Origin: Paenibacillus sp. XY044
GTDB lineage: Bacteria; Bacillota; Bacilli; Paenibacillales; Paenibacillaceae
Direction of reading: 5' to 3'
NCBI RefSeq assembly: GCF_002257645.1
Contig: NZ_NQMO01000001.1
Location: 310,001-374,000 of the forward strand
DNA: 64,000 bases
Shown here: piece after piece, positions 8,855 through 17,615 of the stretch
How the letters are laid out: each line of letters begins with the position of its first letter
Numbering within the stretch: position 1 is the first letter of the stretch
Notes under the pieces: model-generated
Seen by the model: the letters and a program-made list of their open reading frames with translations, nothing else
The model's database searches: none
What the model was told of the DNA's origin: nothing
Program-made: the position numbers and the translations under genes

Positions 8855-8889
8855 GTCATGCAAGGAAGGATAACGGAGGAGATACACCT

Positions 8890-9984
8890 ATGAGCCAAAC
8901 GACGCCAATTTACATATTGTCGGGATTTCTCGGAAGCGGGAAAACGACATTGCTGCAGCAGCTGATTGACCACTGGCAGGGCGAAGGATTGCTGCCGGCC
9001 GTCATCATGAACGAGGTCGGCGACGTGAACCTCGACGGGCTGCAGGTGCAGGAGCAGGTTCCGATGACCGAAATGCTGAGCGGCTGCATCTGCTGCTCGA
9101 TCCGCGGGGATTTGAGCGGGGAAATCGCCGGTTTGATCCAGCGTGAGGCTCCGGATGTCATCGTGGTCGAAGCGACAGGCATCGCTAATCCGATGGAAAT
9201 TTTGGAGGGAGTGTCCGAGGCGGCGCTTTATTTGCCGATTGATCTGAAAGGCATCATGACGGTCGTGGATTCGGCTCACTTGCTGGAGCTGTACAACGTA
9301 CAGAAGGGCAAAACCTACCGGCTCATGCAGGAGCAGATCCGCTGCGCGTCGGCACTGATCCTGAACAAAATGGACAGGGTCAAAGAAGAGGAGGAAGGCC
9401 TTCTGAAGAGCATTGTTGCCCGGTGGAACGAATACGCGGCGGTATGGAAGGCAGTCCGCTGCCGGGTGGATATTGCGTCGCTGTTTGATGCCTTGGAAGG
9501 GGTCCAGACAGATTTGGGTCCCGCAGCTGGTATCGGAAGCAAGCAACCACCGGGCGAGCTTTTGCCGAAAAATGGCCGGGAGTTAGCCCCAGAGCCGCAT
9601 GGCGAATCGGATTCGGGTCATGGCCAGAATTCGCACCATGTGCACCACCCGCATCAATCCCATGAATCACACGACCATGAATCGCATGACCATGTTATGG
9701 TCTATACCCATTATTTTAAAGGTCCCGTCGAAAGCTTGGCCTTTGAACGTTTGATCGCCAATCTTCCGCGGGACGTTTACCGGGCCAAAGGCGTGCTGAC
9801 CTTCAGCGATACGGCCAGCCGGTTCCTTTTTCAGTATGCCTTCCGGGAGTCTGATTTTATGAAAATTACCCCGCAGGGAAACATTCCGGATGTTGCGGTT
9901 TTCATCGGCGAGCATTTTTCACGCAGTGAGCTTGAACAGGCTCTGCTCGGCCTTGAACAAGCCGGGCTGCAGGAGACAGACTGA
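8890..9984 (+). CDS. CobW/COG0523-family GTPase with His-rich metal-binding loop
   Basis: 364 residues, a G3E-family P-loop GTPase of the metallochaperone type. Walker A is GFLGSGKTT (12-20), the metal site is GCICC (C66, C68, C69), and the base-specificity motif is NKMD. Between the GTPase domain and the C-terminal CobW_C domain (about 275-355) is a histidine-rich linker (about 237-271, with HHVHHPHQSHESHDH), the sort of loop that binds zinc, nickel or copper. The ribosome site is GGAGGAG. The next gene encodes a Cys-rich copper-storage-like protein 74 bases downstream, suggesting a metal-homeostasis pair. The specific metal cannot be told from the sequence. Confidence 0.9.
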   Translation: MSQTTPIYILSGFLGSGKTTLLQQLIDHWQGEGLLPAVIMNEVGDVNLDGLQVQEQVPMTEMLSGCICCSIRGDLSGEIAGLIQREAPDVIVVEATGIANPMEILEGVSEAALYLPIDLKGIMTVVDSAHLLELYNVQKGKTYRLMQEQIRCASALILNKMDRVKEEEEGLLKSIVARWNEYAAVWKAVRCRVDIASLFDALEGVQTDLGPAAGIGSKQPPGELLPKNGRELAPEPHGESDSGHGQNSHHVHHPHQSHESHDHESHDHVMVYTHYFKGPVESLAFERLIANLPRDVYRAKGVLTFSDTASRFLFQYAFRESDFMKITPQGNIPDVAVFIGEHFSRSELEQALLGLEQAGLQETD

Positions 9985-10058
9985 ATTTTCCTGGTTATGC
10001 CGCCTCCCAAACGGTTAATAGATGTGCAGAGCAGTAAATTACGGGAGGTAGATCGATC

Positions 10059-10400
10059 ATGATGAACCAGGAACAGCAGTACAAGGATTGCATCGAAGCC
10101 TGCTTGCAGTGTATGAACGCTTGCAACGTTTGTTATGTTTCCAGCTTGAAGGAGTATGAACTGGCCATGCTGCGCGAATGCATCCGTCTGGACCGGGAAT
10201 GCGCGGATATTTGCGATTTGGCGGCGCAGTCGATGCTTCGCCACAGCCCGTTCGTGACGCAAATCTGCGAGCTGTGCATCACGGCCTGCGAAGCATGCGC
10301 CGAGGAATGCAGCAAGCACGAGCATGATCACTGCCAAGCATGTGCTGAGGCATGCCGCCGATGCGCCGAGGCGTGCCGCCAAATGCTTGTAGCGGCCTGA
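10059..10400 (+). CDS. Cys-rich four-helix copper-storage-like protein (Csp/DUF326)
   Basis: 113 residues with about 18 cysteines in CxxxC and CxxC spacing along predicted helices (CIEACLQCMNACNVC, CELCITACEACAEEC, CQACAEACRRCAEAC). This is the pattern of the DUF326 four-helix bundle family, whose Csp members store many Cu(I) ions in the core of the bundle. There is no signal peptide, so it would be cytosolic (Csp3-like). The ribosome site GGGAGGT precedes ATG 10059/10062. It follows the metallochaperone GTPase in the same direction and ends in a strong terminator. Confidence 0.88.
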   Translation: MMNQEQQYKDCIEACLQCMNACNVCYVSSLKEYELAMLRECIRLDRECADICDLAAQSMLRHSPFVTQICELCITACEACAEECSKHEHDHCQACAEACRRCAEACRQMLVAA

Positions 10401-10427
10401 CTGGATGCCTGGCCGCACCGAACCATA

Positions 10428-10467
10428 GCCTGATTGCCGGGGGATACCCCGGCGATCAGGCTTTTTT
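10428..10467 (+). terminator. Rho-independent terminator after the Csp-like gene
   Basis: A roughly 15-bp stem (AGCCTGATTGCCGGGG with its complement) and a small loop followed by seven T residues. Confidence 0.9.
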
Positions 10468-10569
10468 CGAGTTCCGGGTTATGCGGTCGTCTATACGATT
10501 GATTTTCCACCAATTCGGGTAACATATGGTTGGCTACTACAACCGGTACCGGCTGAAGGGAGAATCAAC

Positions 10570-12483
10570 ATGGACAAGCAAAATACCAAGCAATCTTCAA
10601 GCTTCATCCCCTACATACCCGCATCCAGAACACTGCCGGAGCTTACGCTGCTTGCCGTCATTCTGGGCATCATCCTGGCAGTCGTATTTGCAGCTGCGAA
10701 CGCCTACCTGGGGCTTAAAATCGGGCTGACGGTCAGCGCATCGATTCCGGCGGCCGTGATTTCGCTCGGGGTCCTGCGCGGGTTGTTTAAACGGAAATCG
10801 ATCCTGGAAAACAATATCGTGCAAACGATGACGACGGCAGGAGAGGCGGTGGCGGCCGGGGCGATCTTTACCCTGCCCGCCTTATATATGTGGAACCAGG
10901 TACCGGGCATCGGAACCGTCAGCTTCATCATGCTCGTGGGCGGATTTTTGGGCGTCGCGATGATGATCCCGCTGCGCCGGCTCTTGATCGTCAATGAGCA
11001 TCAGACGCTGCCGTACCCTGAAGGTACCGCCTGTGCGGAAGTGCTCATATCGGGTGAGACCGGCGGCAAGAGCGCAAAAATGGTTCTGTACGGATTTATT
11101 GCCGGCGGCCTGGTGAAAGCGCTTGGGGATGGTTTCAAGTGGTTTAAGACCGAGATCGAAACCGGCATTTACCGGTTTAAAAATGCGGTCATCGGCATGG
11201 ATACATACCCGGCGCTGCTCGGCGTTGGCTACATTATCGGCCCGGCGATTTCGGGGCAGATGCTTGCCGGCGGGATTATGGCGTGGCTCGTTATGATCCC
11301 GATGATCGGCTTTTTCGGCGGAGGCGCACAGGCTGTACTATCGCCAGCCGAAGCGCCGATACCTCAGCTGGACGCCTGGGGCATCTGGGAAGGCTATATT
11401 CGCTACATTGGCGCCGGCGCGGTGGCGGCGGGCGGGTTAATCACATTGGTGAAAACTCTGCCCATGCTGTTCAGCTCGCTGGCGGCGACTTTGTCAGGCT
11501 TAAGTAAACGAAACGAGCAAAAGGTCGCGCTGGACCGCACCCAGTTCGATATTCCCGGCTTCTGGGTGACGATCATGATTGCGCTTCTCGTCATCATCAT
11601 TGCGTTTGCTCCGCTGACCGAAGTGGGGATCATTGGTGCGATTGCCATTGCCATTTTCGGGTTTTTGTTCGTAACGGTCGCCTCCCGGATCGTAGGTCTG
11701 GTGGGGAGTTCCTCCTCGCCAGTGTCCGGCATGACGATAGCGACGCTGCTCATCGTAACGTTTATATTTAAAATGACCGGTCTGTCGGGCATGGGCGGAA
11801 TGATCGCCGCACTGACAGTCGGGGCGATTGTCTGTGTTGCGCTGGCCGTGGCCGGCGACATATCGCAGGATCTGAAAACAGGATATCTGGTGGGCGGAAC
11901 GCCCTGGAAGCAGCAGGTGGCCATGATGATCGGGGTGCTCGTATCCGGCCTGGTGATCGGCTTTATTTTGTCGGTGCTTAACGAAAGCTACGGACTCGGA
12001 TCCCAACAGCTCCCTGCGCCGAAGGCCGTATTAATGCGGCTGATCGTGGAGGGCATCATGTCGAACAATTTACCGTGGGAGCTGATCTTTATCGGTGCGG
12101 CTTCGGCAGTGGTGTTCGAGTTTCTGGGGCTCAACTCGTTGACCGTAGCGGTCGGCATCTACCTGCCTATCCACGTCAGCACCCCCATTATGATCGGCGG
12201 TATCGTACGCTGGTTCGTGGAATGGCGTTCACGCAAGGATGCCGGATTGCTCAAAGCCCGGGTGGAAACGGGGACGCTGCTGGCCTCTGGCCTGATCGCC
12301 GGCGAATCGCTGATCGGGGTGATCATTGCGATCCTGATCTGGCTCGGCGTACCGATACCTGGAGACGTCCTAGTCTCAAGCAATGTGCTTCCTCTGGTCG
12401 TGTTCCTGCTTGTGGTCGTGATGCTGGCATGGATCTCCCTCCGGCAAAAGAAGGAATCCGTCGTGACGAAGCGGGAGGTGTAG
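10570..12483 (+). CDS. OPT-family oligopeptide / metal-chelate transporter
   Basis: 637 residues with about 14-16 membrane segments, a proton-coupled transporter of the OPT superfamily. The signature LKIGLTVSASIPAAVISLGV near the first helices, the NNIVQTMTTAGEAVAAGAIF segment and the loop NEHQTLPYPEGTACAEVL are diagnostic. OPT proteins import small peptides or metal-chelate compounds; the substrate is unknown here. The ribosome site is GAAGGGAG. A PqqD-like gene starts only 4 bases after its stop, so the two are co-expressed. Confidence 0.92.
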   Translation: MDKQNTKQSSSFIPYIPASRTLPELTLLAVILGIILAVVFAAANAYLGLKIGLTVSASIPAAVISLGVLRGLFKRKSILENNIVQTMTTAGEAVAAGAIFTLPALYMWNQVPGIGTVSFIMLVGGFLGVAMMIPLRRLLIVNEHQTLPYPEGTACAEVLISGETGGKSAKMVLYGFIAGGLVKALGDGFKWFKTEIETGIYRFKNAVIGMDTYPALLGVGYIIGPAISGQMLAGGIMAWLVMIPMIGFFGGGAQAVLSPAEAPIPQLDAWGIWEGYIRYIGAGAVAAGGLITLVKTLPMLFSSLAATLSGLSKRNEQKVALDRTQFDIPGFWVTIMIALLVIIIAFAPLTEVGIIGAIAIAIFGFLFVTVASRIVGLVGSSSSPVSGMTIATLLIVTFIFKMTGLSGMGGMIAALTVGAIVCVALAVAGDISQDLKTGYLVGGTPWKQQVAMMIGVLVSGLVIGFILSVLNESYGLGSQQLPAPKAVLMRLIVEGIMSNNLPWELIFIGAASAVVFEFLGLNSLTVAVGIYLPIHVSTPIMIGGIVRWFVEWRSRKDAGLLKARVETGTLLASGLIAGESLIGVIIAILIWLGVPIPGDVLVSSNVLPLVVFLLVVVMLAWISLRQKKESVVTKREV

Positions 12484-12487
12484 CGGA

Positions 12488-12886
12488 ATGTTGGATCTTC
12501 GGAAGAAGCGGAAAGGCTCCGCCGGAATGCCGGCGAATCTGCTGGACTTGGTTCCGGTGCTGCATTCAAAGGTGAAGGCCGAGAAGACTGAGGGAATCGT
12601 CACGTTGTCCGTGCAGCGCGAGGGATGGCTGGCCCGCCAGTCGGTCAAATGGCTGAAACAACCGGCGGTTGTCAGGATTCGATTGGATGCGCTGGGCAGT
12701 GAAGTGGCCGCCTGCTGCGACGGTTCCCACTCGGTGGCGGATATCGCAGGCAAGCTATACGCCCGGTTCGGCGAGAAGGCAGAGCCGCTGCTGCCAAGGC
12801 TGGCCAAGTTTATCGAGCTGCTGGAAATGAATGATTTGGCGGTATGTCATTCCTGCGATTCCCGCGGAGAAGCGCAGGATGCATAG
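12488..12886 (+). CDS. PqqD-family peptide-binding protein
   Basis: 132 residues with a PqqD-like winged-helix domain at about 55-125 (WLARQSVKWLKQPAVVRIRL, then CCDGSHSVADIAGKLYARFG), preceded by a 50-residue basic N-terminal extension. PqqD domains (RiPP recognition elements) bind leader peptides for radical-SAM or other RiPP enzymes. No precursor peptide or radical-SAM partner is next to it. Instead it overlaps the operon of an OPT transporter (4-base gap). The ribosome site (GGGAGG) is inside the OPT gene end. Confidence 0.8.
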   Translation: MLDLRKKRKGSAGMPANLLDLVPVLHSKVKAEKTEGIVTLSVQREGWLARQSVKWLKQPAVVRIRLDALGSEVAACCDGSHSVADIAGKLYARFGEKAEPLLPRLAKFIELLEMNDLAVCHSCDSRGEAQDA

Positions 12887-12928
12887 CACGGATAATGATC
12901 GGCAATCCTGTGGCCGAACATTGGGGAG

Positions 12929-13238
12929 TTGCTTTTTTTGTCGTCTCCCGTGTATACTATTGGAAAATTGAACGTCTTGGAACGGGAGAGTAGTGAAGCG
13001 AAGGGCATAAAGCGAGCCGGGGATGGTGGAAGCCGGTATGCCGCACCTTCATGAAGCGCACCCGGGAGACGGCCTTTTGAACTGAAGCCGCGATATGGGG
13101 GCGGAGTAGAAAGGTCCGGTTAGCCGCCGTTAAAGGCTTCAAGGGAAACGGATGCCGTGCAGGCGCAAGGCCCGTTTACTTAGAGTGGTACCGCGGGAAT
13201 TCAGCTCTCGTCTCTATTATAGAGACGGGGGCTTTTTT
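12929..13238 (+). promoter_or_regulatory. T-box riboswitch leader of argS with promoter
   Basis: A promoter-like pair (TTGCTT at 12929, TATACT at 12953-12958) precedes a classic T-box leader. Visible parts are: a Stem I region with the GGATGGTGGAAGCC-type distal loop (from 13020), a specifier candidate CGC (Arg) at 13057-13059 in ATGAAGCGCACCC, the T-box AGAGTGGTACCGCGGG (13182-13197), and a terminator stem CTCGTCTCT-loop-AGAGACGGGGG with TTTTTT (13208-13238). Uncharged tRNA-Arg should stabilise the antiterminator and allow argS expression. Read one base earlier the specifier would be GCG (Ala); the downstream gene and the following A favour CGC. Confidence 0.88.
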
Positions 13239-13240
13239 GA

Positions 13241-13351
13241 TAATATCAGAAAGTATAAACTCCAGAGCCATCACTTCCTGATATTGCAAGAAAAATTACC
13301 TTTAAACGCGGTCTGTCTTCTTTGAAGGTACGTCGATAGACGTTTTTCTTA
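13241..13351 (+). repeat. Tandem 111-bp structured repeat, copy 1
   Basis: The unit starts TAATATCAGAAAGTATAAAC and folds into three hairpins: an 11/12-bp arm pair ATATCAGAAAGT/ACTTCCTGATAT, a 10-bp TACCTTTAAA/TTTGAAGGTA stem, and ACGTC-GATA-GACGT. It is followed head-to-tail by copy 2. Sits between the T-box terminator and argS. Confidence 0.85.
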
Positions 13352-13462
13352 TAATATCAGAAAGTATGAACTCCAGAGGCATTGCTTCCTGATATTGCAA
13401 GAAAAATTACCTTTAAACGCGGTCTGTCTTCTTTGAAGGTACGTCGATAAACGTTTTTCTTA
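13352..13462 (+). repeat. Tandem 111-bp structured repeat, copy 2
   Basis: Nearly identical to copy 1, with a few substitutions, mostly in the loop of the first hairpin and one in the third (GATAAACGT for GATAGACGT). It ends about 40 bases before the argS start. Confidence 0.85.
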
Positions 13463-13501
13463 TTGCCATGGTCGTTTAACGTTAGGGAAAGGATGATCGT
13501 T

Positions 13502-15202
13502 ATGTTACAGGAATGGATCGCGTCGGCGCTCGAGCCGCACGTGCCGTGGACGAAGCAGCAAATTGAGGATCTGCTGGAAACCCCGCCGCTCGCGCAGATG
13601 GGGGATATTGCTTTTCCATGCTTTACGCTGGCCAAAACGTTTAAAAAATCGCCTGCGGACATCGCGAAAGAGCTGGCTTCCCAGTTTGACGGAGATGCCG
13701 GAATACAGGCGGAGGCAGCCGGCCCTTATGTCAACTTCAGGCTCGACCGGAAACGCTACGAGCCGCAAATTATGGGCGAATTGACGGCGGCGGATGATCT
13801 ACCGAACCTGGGAAAAGGCGATAAAGTGCTTATCGACATGTCCTCGCCGAATATCGCCAAGCCAATGGGCATCGGACATCTGCGCTCCACCATGATCGGC
13901 GCCGCCCTATACAACATGTACAAACTGGCGGGATACGACGTGGCCAGCGTCAACCATCTGGGAGACTGGGGCACCCAGTTCGGCAAGCAAATCGCTGCCT
14001 ACAAGCGCTGGGGGAACGATGAAGCCATTCTGGCCAATCCGATCCGGGAATCCCTGAAGCTCTATGTTCAGTTTCATGAGGAAGCCCCCAATGATGAGAC
14101 GCTGGAGCCGGAGGCCAGGGAATGGTTCCGTAAGCTGGAATCCGGGGACGAGGAAGCCTACAGGTTGTGGAAGTATTTCGTAGACGTCAGCTTGAAGGAG
14201 TTTCAGCGGATGTACGACCGCCTGGGCGTGAGCTTCGACTATACGCTCGGAGAAAGCTTCTACAATGACAAGATGGGAGCCGTCGTGAACCAGCTGCGCG
14301 ACCAGCATTTGCTCGAAGAGAGCGAAGGCGCGATGGTCGTACGCCTGGATGATGAAGGGATGCCGCCATGCCTGATCATCAAAACGGACGGGACGACCAT
14401 CTACCCGACGCGTGATCTGGCTACGGCCATTTACCGGCATGATGTCATGCAGGCCGACAAACTGCTGTATGTCGTAGGCGGTGAGCAGAAGCTGCACTTT
14501 CAGCAGGTATTTGCCGTTCTACGCCGTATGGGGGCGGATTGGGTGGATCAATGCGAACATGTGCCCTTTGGCCTGATGCGGTTCGAAGGAAAGAAAATGT
14601 CGACCCGCCGTGGCAAGATCGTCTATCTCGAGGAAGTGCTGGATGAAGCGGTTGCCCGGGCGCTTACGATTATTGAACAGAAAAACAGCAGCCTCGAACA
14701 CAAGCAGGAGGTTGCGGAGGCGGTCGGGATCGGGGCGATTATTTTCGGTGATTTGAAAAACAACCGCCAAAACGAAGTGGATTTCTCACTGGAGGAAGCG
14801 CTGAATTTCGACGGGGAGACCGGACCGTATCTCCAATACACTTACGCACGTACCCAAAGTGTACTGGCCAAAGGACGTTCGGCAGGTGAATCGGAGGCGG
14901 GAACGGCCGGGGCTGCCGATGCGGGAAACGGCCAGCTTGGAGATTCAGGATGGGAGCTGCTTAAGCTGCTGACACGTTTCCCGGACCAGCTGAAGCGCGG
15001 GATCCAGAACAACGAGCCCTCGGTAATGGCAAGGTATGCACTGGATGTAGCACAGGCGTTCAACCATTTTTACAATAAGGAGCGGATTGTAATTGAGGAC
15101 AGCAGCTTGAGGGAAGCGAGACTGAAGCTGTCGGAGCTGACGGGCGCCTCATTATTGAGAACGATGCATCTGCTCGGCTTACAAACGCCGCAGCGGATGT
15201 AA
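13502..15202 (+). CDS. argS: Arginyl-tRNA synthetase
   Basis: 566-residue class I synthetase charging tRNA-Arg. The N-terminal Add-1 domain (1-100) precedes the HIGH-equivalent GIGH (123-126, in SSPNIAKPMGIGHLRST); the KMSKS-equivalent is KKMSTRRG (about 364-371), and the C-terminal DALR anticodon-binding domain covers about 450-566. ATG 13502 follows AAAGGATG; the in-frame ATG 13493 and the longer frame to 13463 were judged less likely. The T-box leader regulates it, and its messenger would carry both 111-nt repeats in the 5' leader. Residues 465-485 hold a Gly/Ala-rich insert (SEAGTAGAADAGNGQ). Confidence 0.95.
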   Translation: MLQEWIASALEPHVPWTKQQIEDLLETPPLAQMGDIAFPCFTLAKTFKKSPADIAKELASQFDGDAGIQAEAAGPYVNFRLDRKRYEPQIMGELTAADDLPNLGKGDKVLIDMSSPNIAKPMGIGHLRSTMIGAALYNMYKLAGYDVASVNHLGDWGTQFGKQIAAYKRWGNDEAILANPIRESLKLYVQFHEEAPNDETLEPEAREWFRKLESGDEEAYRLWKYFVDVSLKEFQRMYDRLGVSFDYTLGESFYNDKMGAVVNQLRDQHLLEESEGAMVVRLDDEGMPPCLIIKTDGTTIYPTRDLATAIYRHDVMQADKLLYVVGGEQKLHFQQVFAVLRRMGADWVDQCEHVPFGLMRFEGKKMSTRRGKIVYLEEVLDEAVARALTIIEQKNSSLEHKQEVAEAVGIGAIIFGDLKNNRQNEVDFSLEEALNFDGETGPYLQYTYARTQSVLAKGRSAGESEAGTAGAADAGNGQLGDSGWELLKLLTRFPDQLKRGIQNNEPSVMARYALDVAQAFNHFYNKERIVIEDSSLREARLKLSELTGASLLRTMHLLGLQTPQRM

Positions 15203-15235
15203 GTACCATTTCGTTGAACGGGGGAGGAGAGTTGG

Positions 15236-16189
15236 TTGGCTGTGGAGCATAATGGACCTGGCTGGCGGAAAATGCCGGCCGGGATCATCCTCCGGCTGGA
15301 GGATGTCAGCAAACGCTACGACCGCCGGATGGCGGCTCATCATATTACGCTCGAAATCGCCGAAGGGGAGTGTACGGCACTGGTCGGGAAAAACGGCTCT
15401 GGCAAAAGCACGCTGCTCCGCCTGCTGGCCGGGTTATCCCATCCTACCCAGGGAAGACGGCTGACGGAGGCCGGCCGGAGCCTCAGGGTCGGGCTTGTAA
15501 CCGAGAAGTTCCCGGCGCTCCCGTTTACGCCGGGCGAGTTTTTGATGAGCATGGGCCGGACGCGAGGAATGGACAGGCGGACCGTTCAGTCGGAAATAAC
15601 CGAATGGCTCAAGAGGCTGGGGATGGAACCGTACAGGGATGTTCGAATGAGTCATTTTTCCAAAGGCATGCTGCAGAAGATCAATCTGGTCCAAGCGGTG
15701 ATGGGGAGCCCCCGGCTTCTCCTGCTGGATGAGCCTTTGTCCGGTATCGATATTCCCTCGCAGAAAGAGGTGATCCGCCTGCTGATGGACATGAAAGGGA
15801 TGGGGACTGCGATGGTTATGTCCGTCCATGAGCCGGAGCTGATCAACCAGGCCGCGGACCGCATCGTACTGCTTGAGAACGGGAGAATCGTTAAGGAGGA
15901 ACGCGGGTTTCGCATAGAAACGGTCCGGTATGCGATCATTCTTTTTCATGGAGATCCGCTGCGCATCCGCCAGTCTTTGGAGGGGATCGGCGATAGGGAA
16001 GTGGCTTGGGTAAAAGAGGGGTCGGAATCCGAGATTCATGTAAGAACGGACTTAAGCGATCACGTGCTGCAGCGGATACTTCACGGCGGGGGTCATATCG
16101 TATCCGTTTCGCTGCGCGAACCGTCCGGAGTGGATCTCGGCGAGCTGCTGCAGACTGCGGCGGCTGCCTTAGAAGGAGGAACGCGATGA
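15236..16189 (+). CDS. ABC transporter ATP-binding protein
   Basis: 317 residues: ABC ATPase domain at about 15-230 with Walker A GKNGSGKST, a relaxed signature FSKGMLQK and Walker B RLLLLDEPLSG, then a 90-residue C-terminal domain of the type found on CcmA/YhaQ-like exporter ATPases. Starts considered are TTG 15236 and GTG 15242, both after GGGGGAGGAG; TTG is taken. The stop overlaps the permease start by 4 bases (ATGA), so the two are translationally coupled. The substrate is unknown. Confidence 0.85.
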   Translation: MAVEHNGPGWRKMPAGIILRLEDVSKRYDRRMAAHHITLEIAEGECTALVGKNGSGKSTLLRLLAGLSHPTQGRRLTEAGRSLRVGLVTEKFPALPFTPGEFLMSMGRTRGMDRRTVQSEITEWLKRLGMEPYRDVRMSHFSKGMLQKINLVQAVMGSPRLLLLDEPLSGIDIPSQKEVIRLLMDMKGMGTAMVMSVHEPELINQAADRIVLLENGRIVKEERGFRIETVRYAIILFHGDPLRIRQSLEGIGDREVAWVKEGSESEIHVRTDLSDHVLQRILHGGGHIVSVSLREPSGVDLGELLQTAAAALEGGTR

Positions 16190-16896
16190 TCCGTCTCGCT
16201 TCATTTTTGCTCGCCAGCTACATCCGGTCTTACCGATACTTTGCTCCTGTGGGGAGCATGCTGATCGCAATGATGCTGTTGTACTCCTACAAGCCGAATC
16301 CGGTAATGGACAGTTATGCGGTCACTTCTGCATTTCTGTTTGTCGGCGGGGCGTGGATTTCGTTCAGCTTCCTGAATCATGCGGGCGCCGCACTAGAACA
16401 GCTCAGCGTGCTTCATGCAGGGAGCATGCGGAAATATGCGGCTAGCCAAATGCTGGCCCTGCTCGCCGTTATCTTATTTATAAGCGCCTTTTTCCTGCTG
16501 TATCCTGTCGTGACGAACATGTTTGCCGAAACGGTGAGCGCGCGGCAGTGGCTTATCGCCTCTTCCGGGCATCTGGCTTTGGGCATGCTGGGGGCAGGCA
16601 CCAGCTACTTTCTTCAAGCCGCTTACATCCGCAATATCAGCCGTGCGACGGCGATTCTGCTGACGATCGTCATTTTATCGATTGGGGTGAGGCAGATTGC
16701 AGCCAAGCTGCCCGAAGGTTTCTCTTGGATCCGCTGGGCCGTTCCTCCGGTGGCTGAAATGATCGACACTCTGATGCGAAGCGATACTGCTCTCCTTCAC
16801 AGCGTCTGGGGCGTGATTGGGTATACGTACCTGTATGCCTTCGCTCTGGCCGCCGCCTACTGGATTTTTTCCTCATACCGGGATGCTAGAACTTAA
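16186..16896 (+). CDS. ABC-2-type membrane protein, permease partner
   Basis: 236 residues with about six hydrophobic segments (for example GSMLIAMMLLYSY, LLAVILFISAFFLLYPVV, ATAILLTIVILSIG and a final segment at about 210-230). It has no recognisable soluble domain. Start overlaps the ATPase stop (ATGA), with AAGGAGG upstream. Together the two genes form a minimal exporter; what it moves cannot be inferred from the neighbours (argS before, HEPN-like gene after). Confidence 0.75.
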   Translation: MIRLASFLLASYIRSYRYFAPVGSMLIAMMLLYSYKPNPVMDSYAVTSAFLFVGGAWISFSFLNHAGAALEQLSVLHAGSMRKYAASQMLALLAVILFISAFFLLYPVVTNMFAETVSARQWLIASSGHLALGMLGAGTSYFLQAAYIRNISRATAILLTIVILSIGVRQIAAKLPEGFSWIRWAVPPVAEMIDTLMRSDTALLHSVWGVIGYTYLYAFALAAAYWIFSSYRDART

Positions 16897-17044
16897 GCTG
16901 GCACATCAGGTACTCCTGCGCCAAGGCACCGCTGATTTCGGGTTGTGATTGGACCGTAAGCACGGTAACATGGAGATAGGTCTTTCCGATCAGAAATTTT
17001 TACATAAGAAGATGAACCCGGCAGCAGGAGTCAGGAGGAGAAGC

Positions 17045-17527
17045 ATGAAATCAGTCGGTCCACAGGGTATCGAGCAGCAATCGAAGGAATTGTTCGCGTA
17101 TTTCGGCTTGGCTGTATATTATTCGCAGGCGTTGGAGCAGCAGCTGACCAATCTGCTGATGCTGATGAAGCTGTCGAAGGGGGAGGTTCCTTCCGAAGAG
17201 GAGCTGACCGAGCTGTATCAGCGCAAGCTCAGCAGTTCCCTCGGGCAGCTTGTGAACGAAATCCGGCATCACTTTCCTTTTACGGAAGAAGAGACGCTTC
17301 TATTAAAAGACGTATGGAAGCAGCGGAATTATATCGTTCACGACTATTTCAAGGAACGGATCAAGGAAACGTTCACTCCGGGCGGACGGGCACGAATGAT
17401 CCGCGAGCTGACCGCATTTCGGGATCAAGCCCAGGAGCTTGAGCAGAAGCTGCAGGGCTACACAAATGAATTATACGTGAAGCTGGGGCTCGAGAATGAA
17501 CAGCCGGGCGGCTCCAACCAGCGTTAA
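17045..17527 (+). CDS. HEPN-like helical protein
   Basis: 160 residues, almost entirely helical and rich in Glu, Lys and Leu. It carries WKQRNYIVHDYF (R94-N-Y-I-V-H99), a match to the Rx4-6H motif of HEPN RNases and nucleotide-binding proteins. No nucleotidyltransferase, toxin partner or antitoxin gene is adjacent. ATG 17045 has the strong ribosome site AGGAGGAG; an in-frame start at 16949 has none. The HEPN assignment rests on this motif and on helicity alone, so it should be treated as tentative. Confidence 0.6.
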   Translation: MKSVGPQGIEQQSKELFAYFGLAVYYSQALEQQLTNLLMLMKLSKGEVPSEEELTELYQRKLSSSLGQLVNEIRHHFPFTEEETLLLKDVWKQRNYIVHDYFKERIKETFTPGGRARMIRELTAFRDQAQELEQKLQGYTNELYVKLGLENEQPGGSNQR

Positions 17528-17615
17528 CACATCATAAAATGGGCATTCCGGCCTACGGTTATGTTGAAACATTTGCGGGTGGTTCCCCGTCTGAGAGGCT
17601 GAGGAGGTGATTTGG

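Noticed and set aside
13241..13462. Tandem repeats as a CRISPR array
   Set aside because: Only two units, 111 bp each, with no spacers between them and no cas genes.
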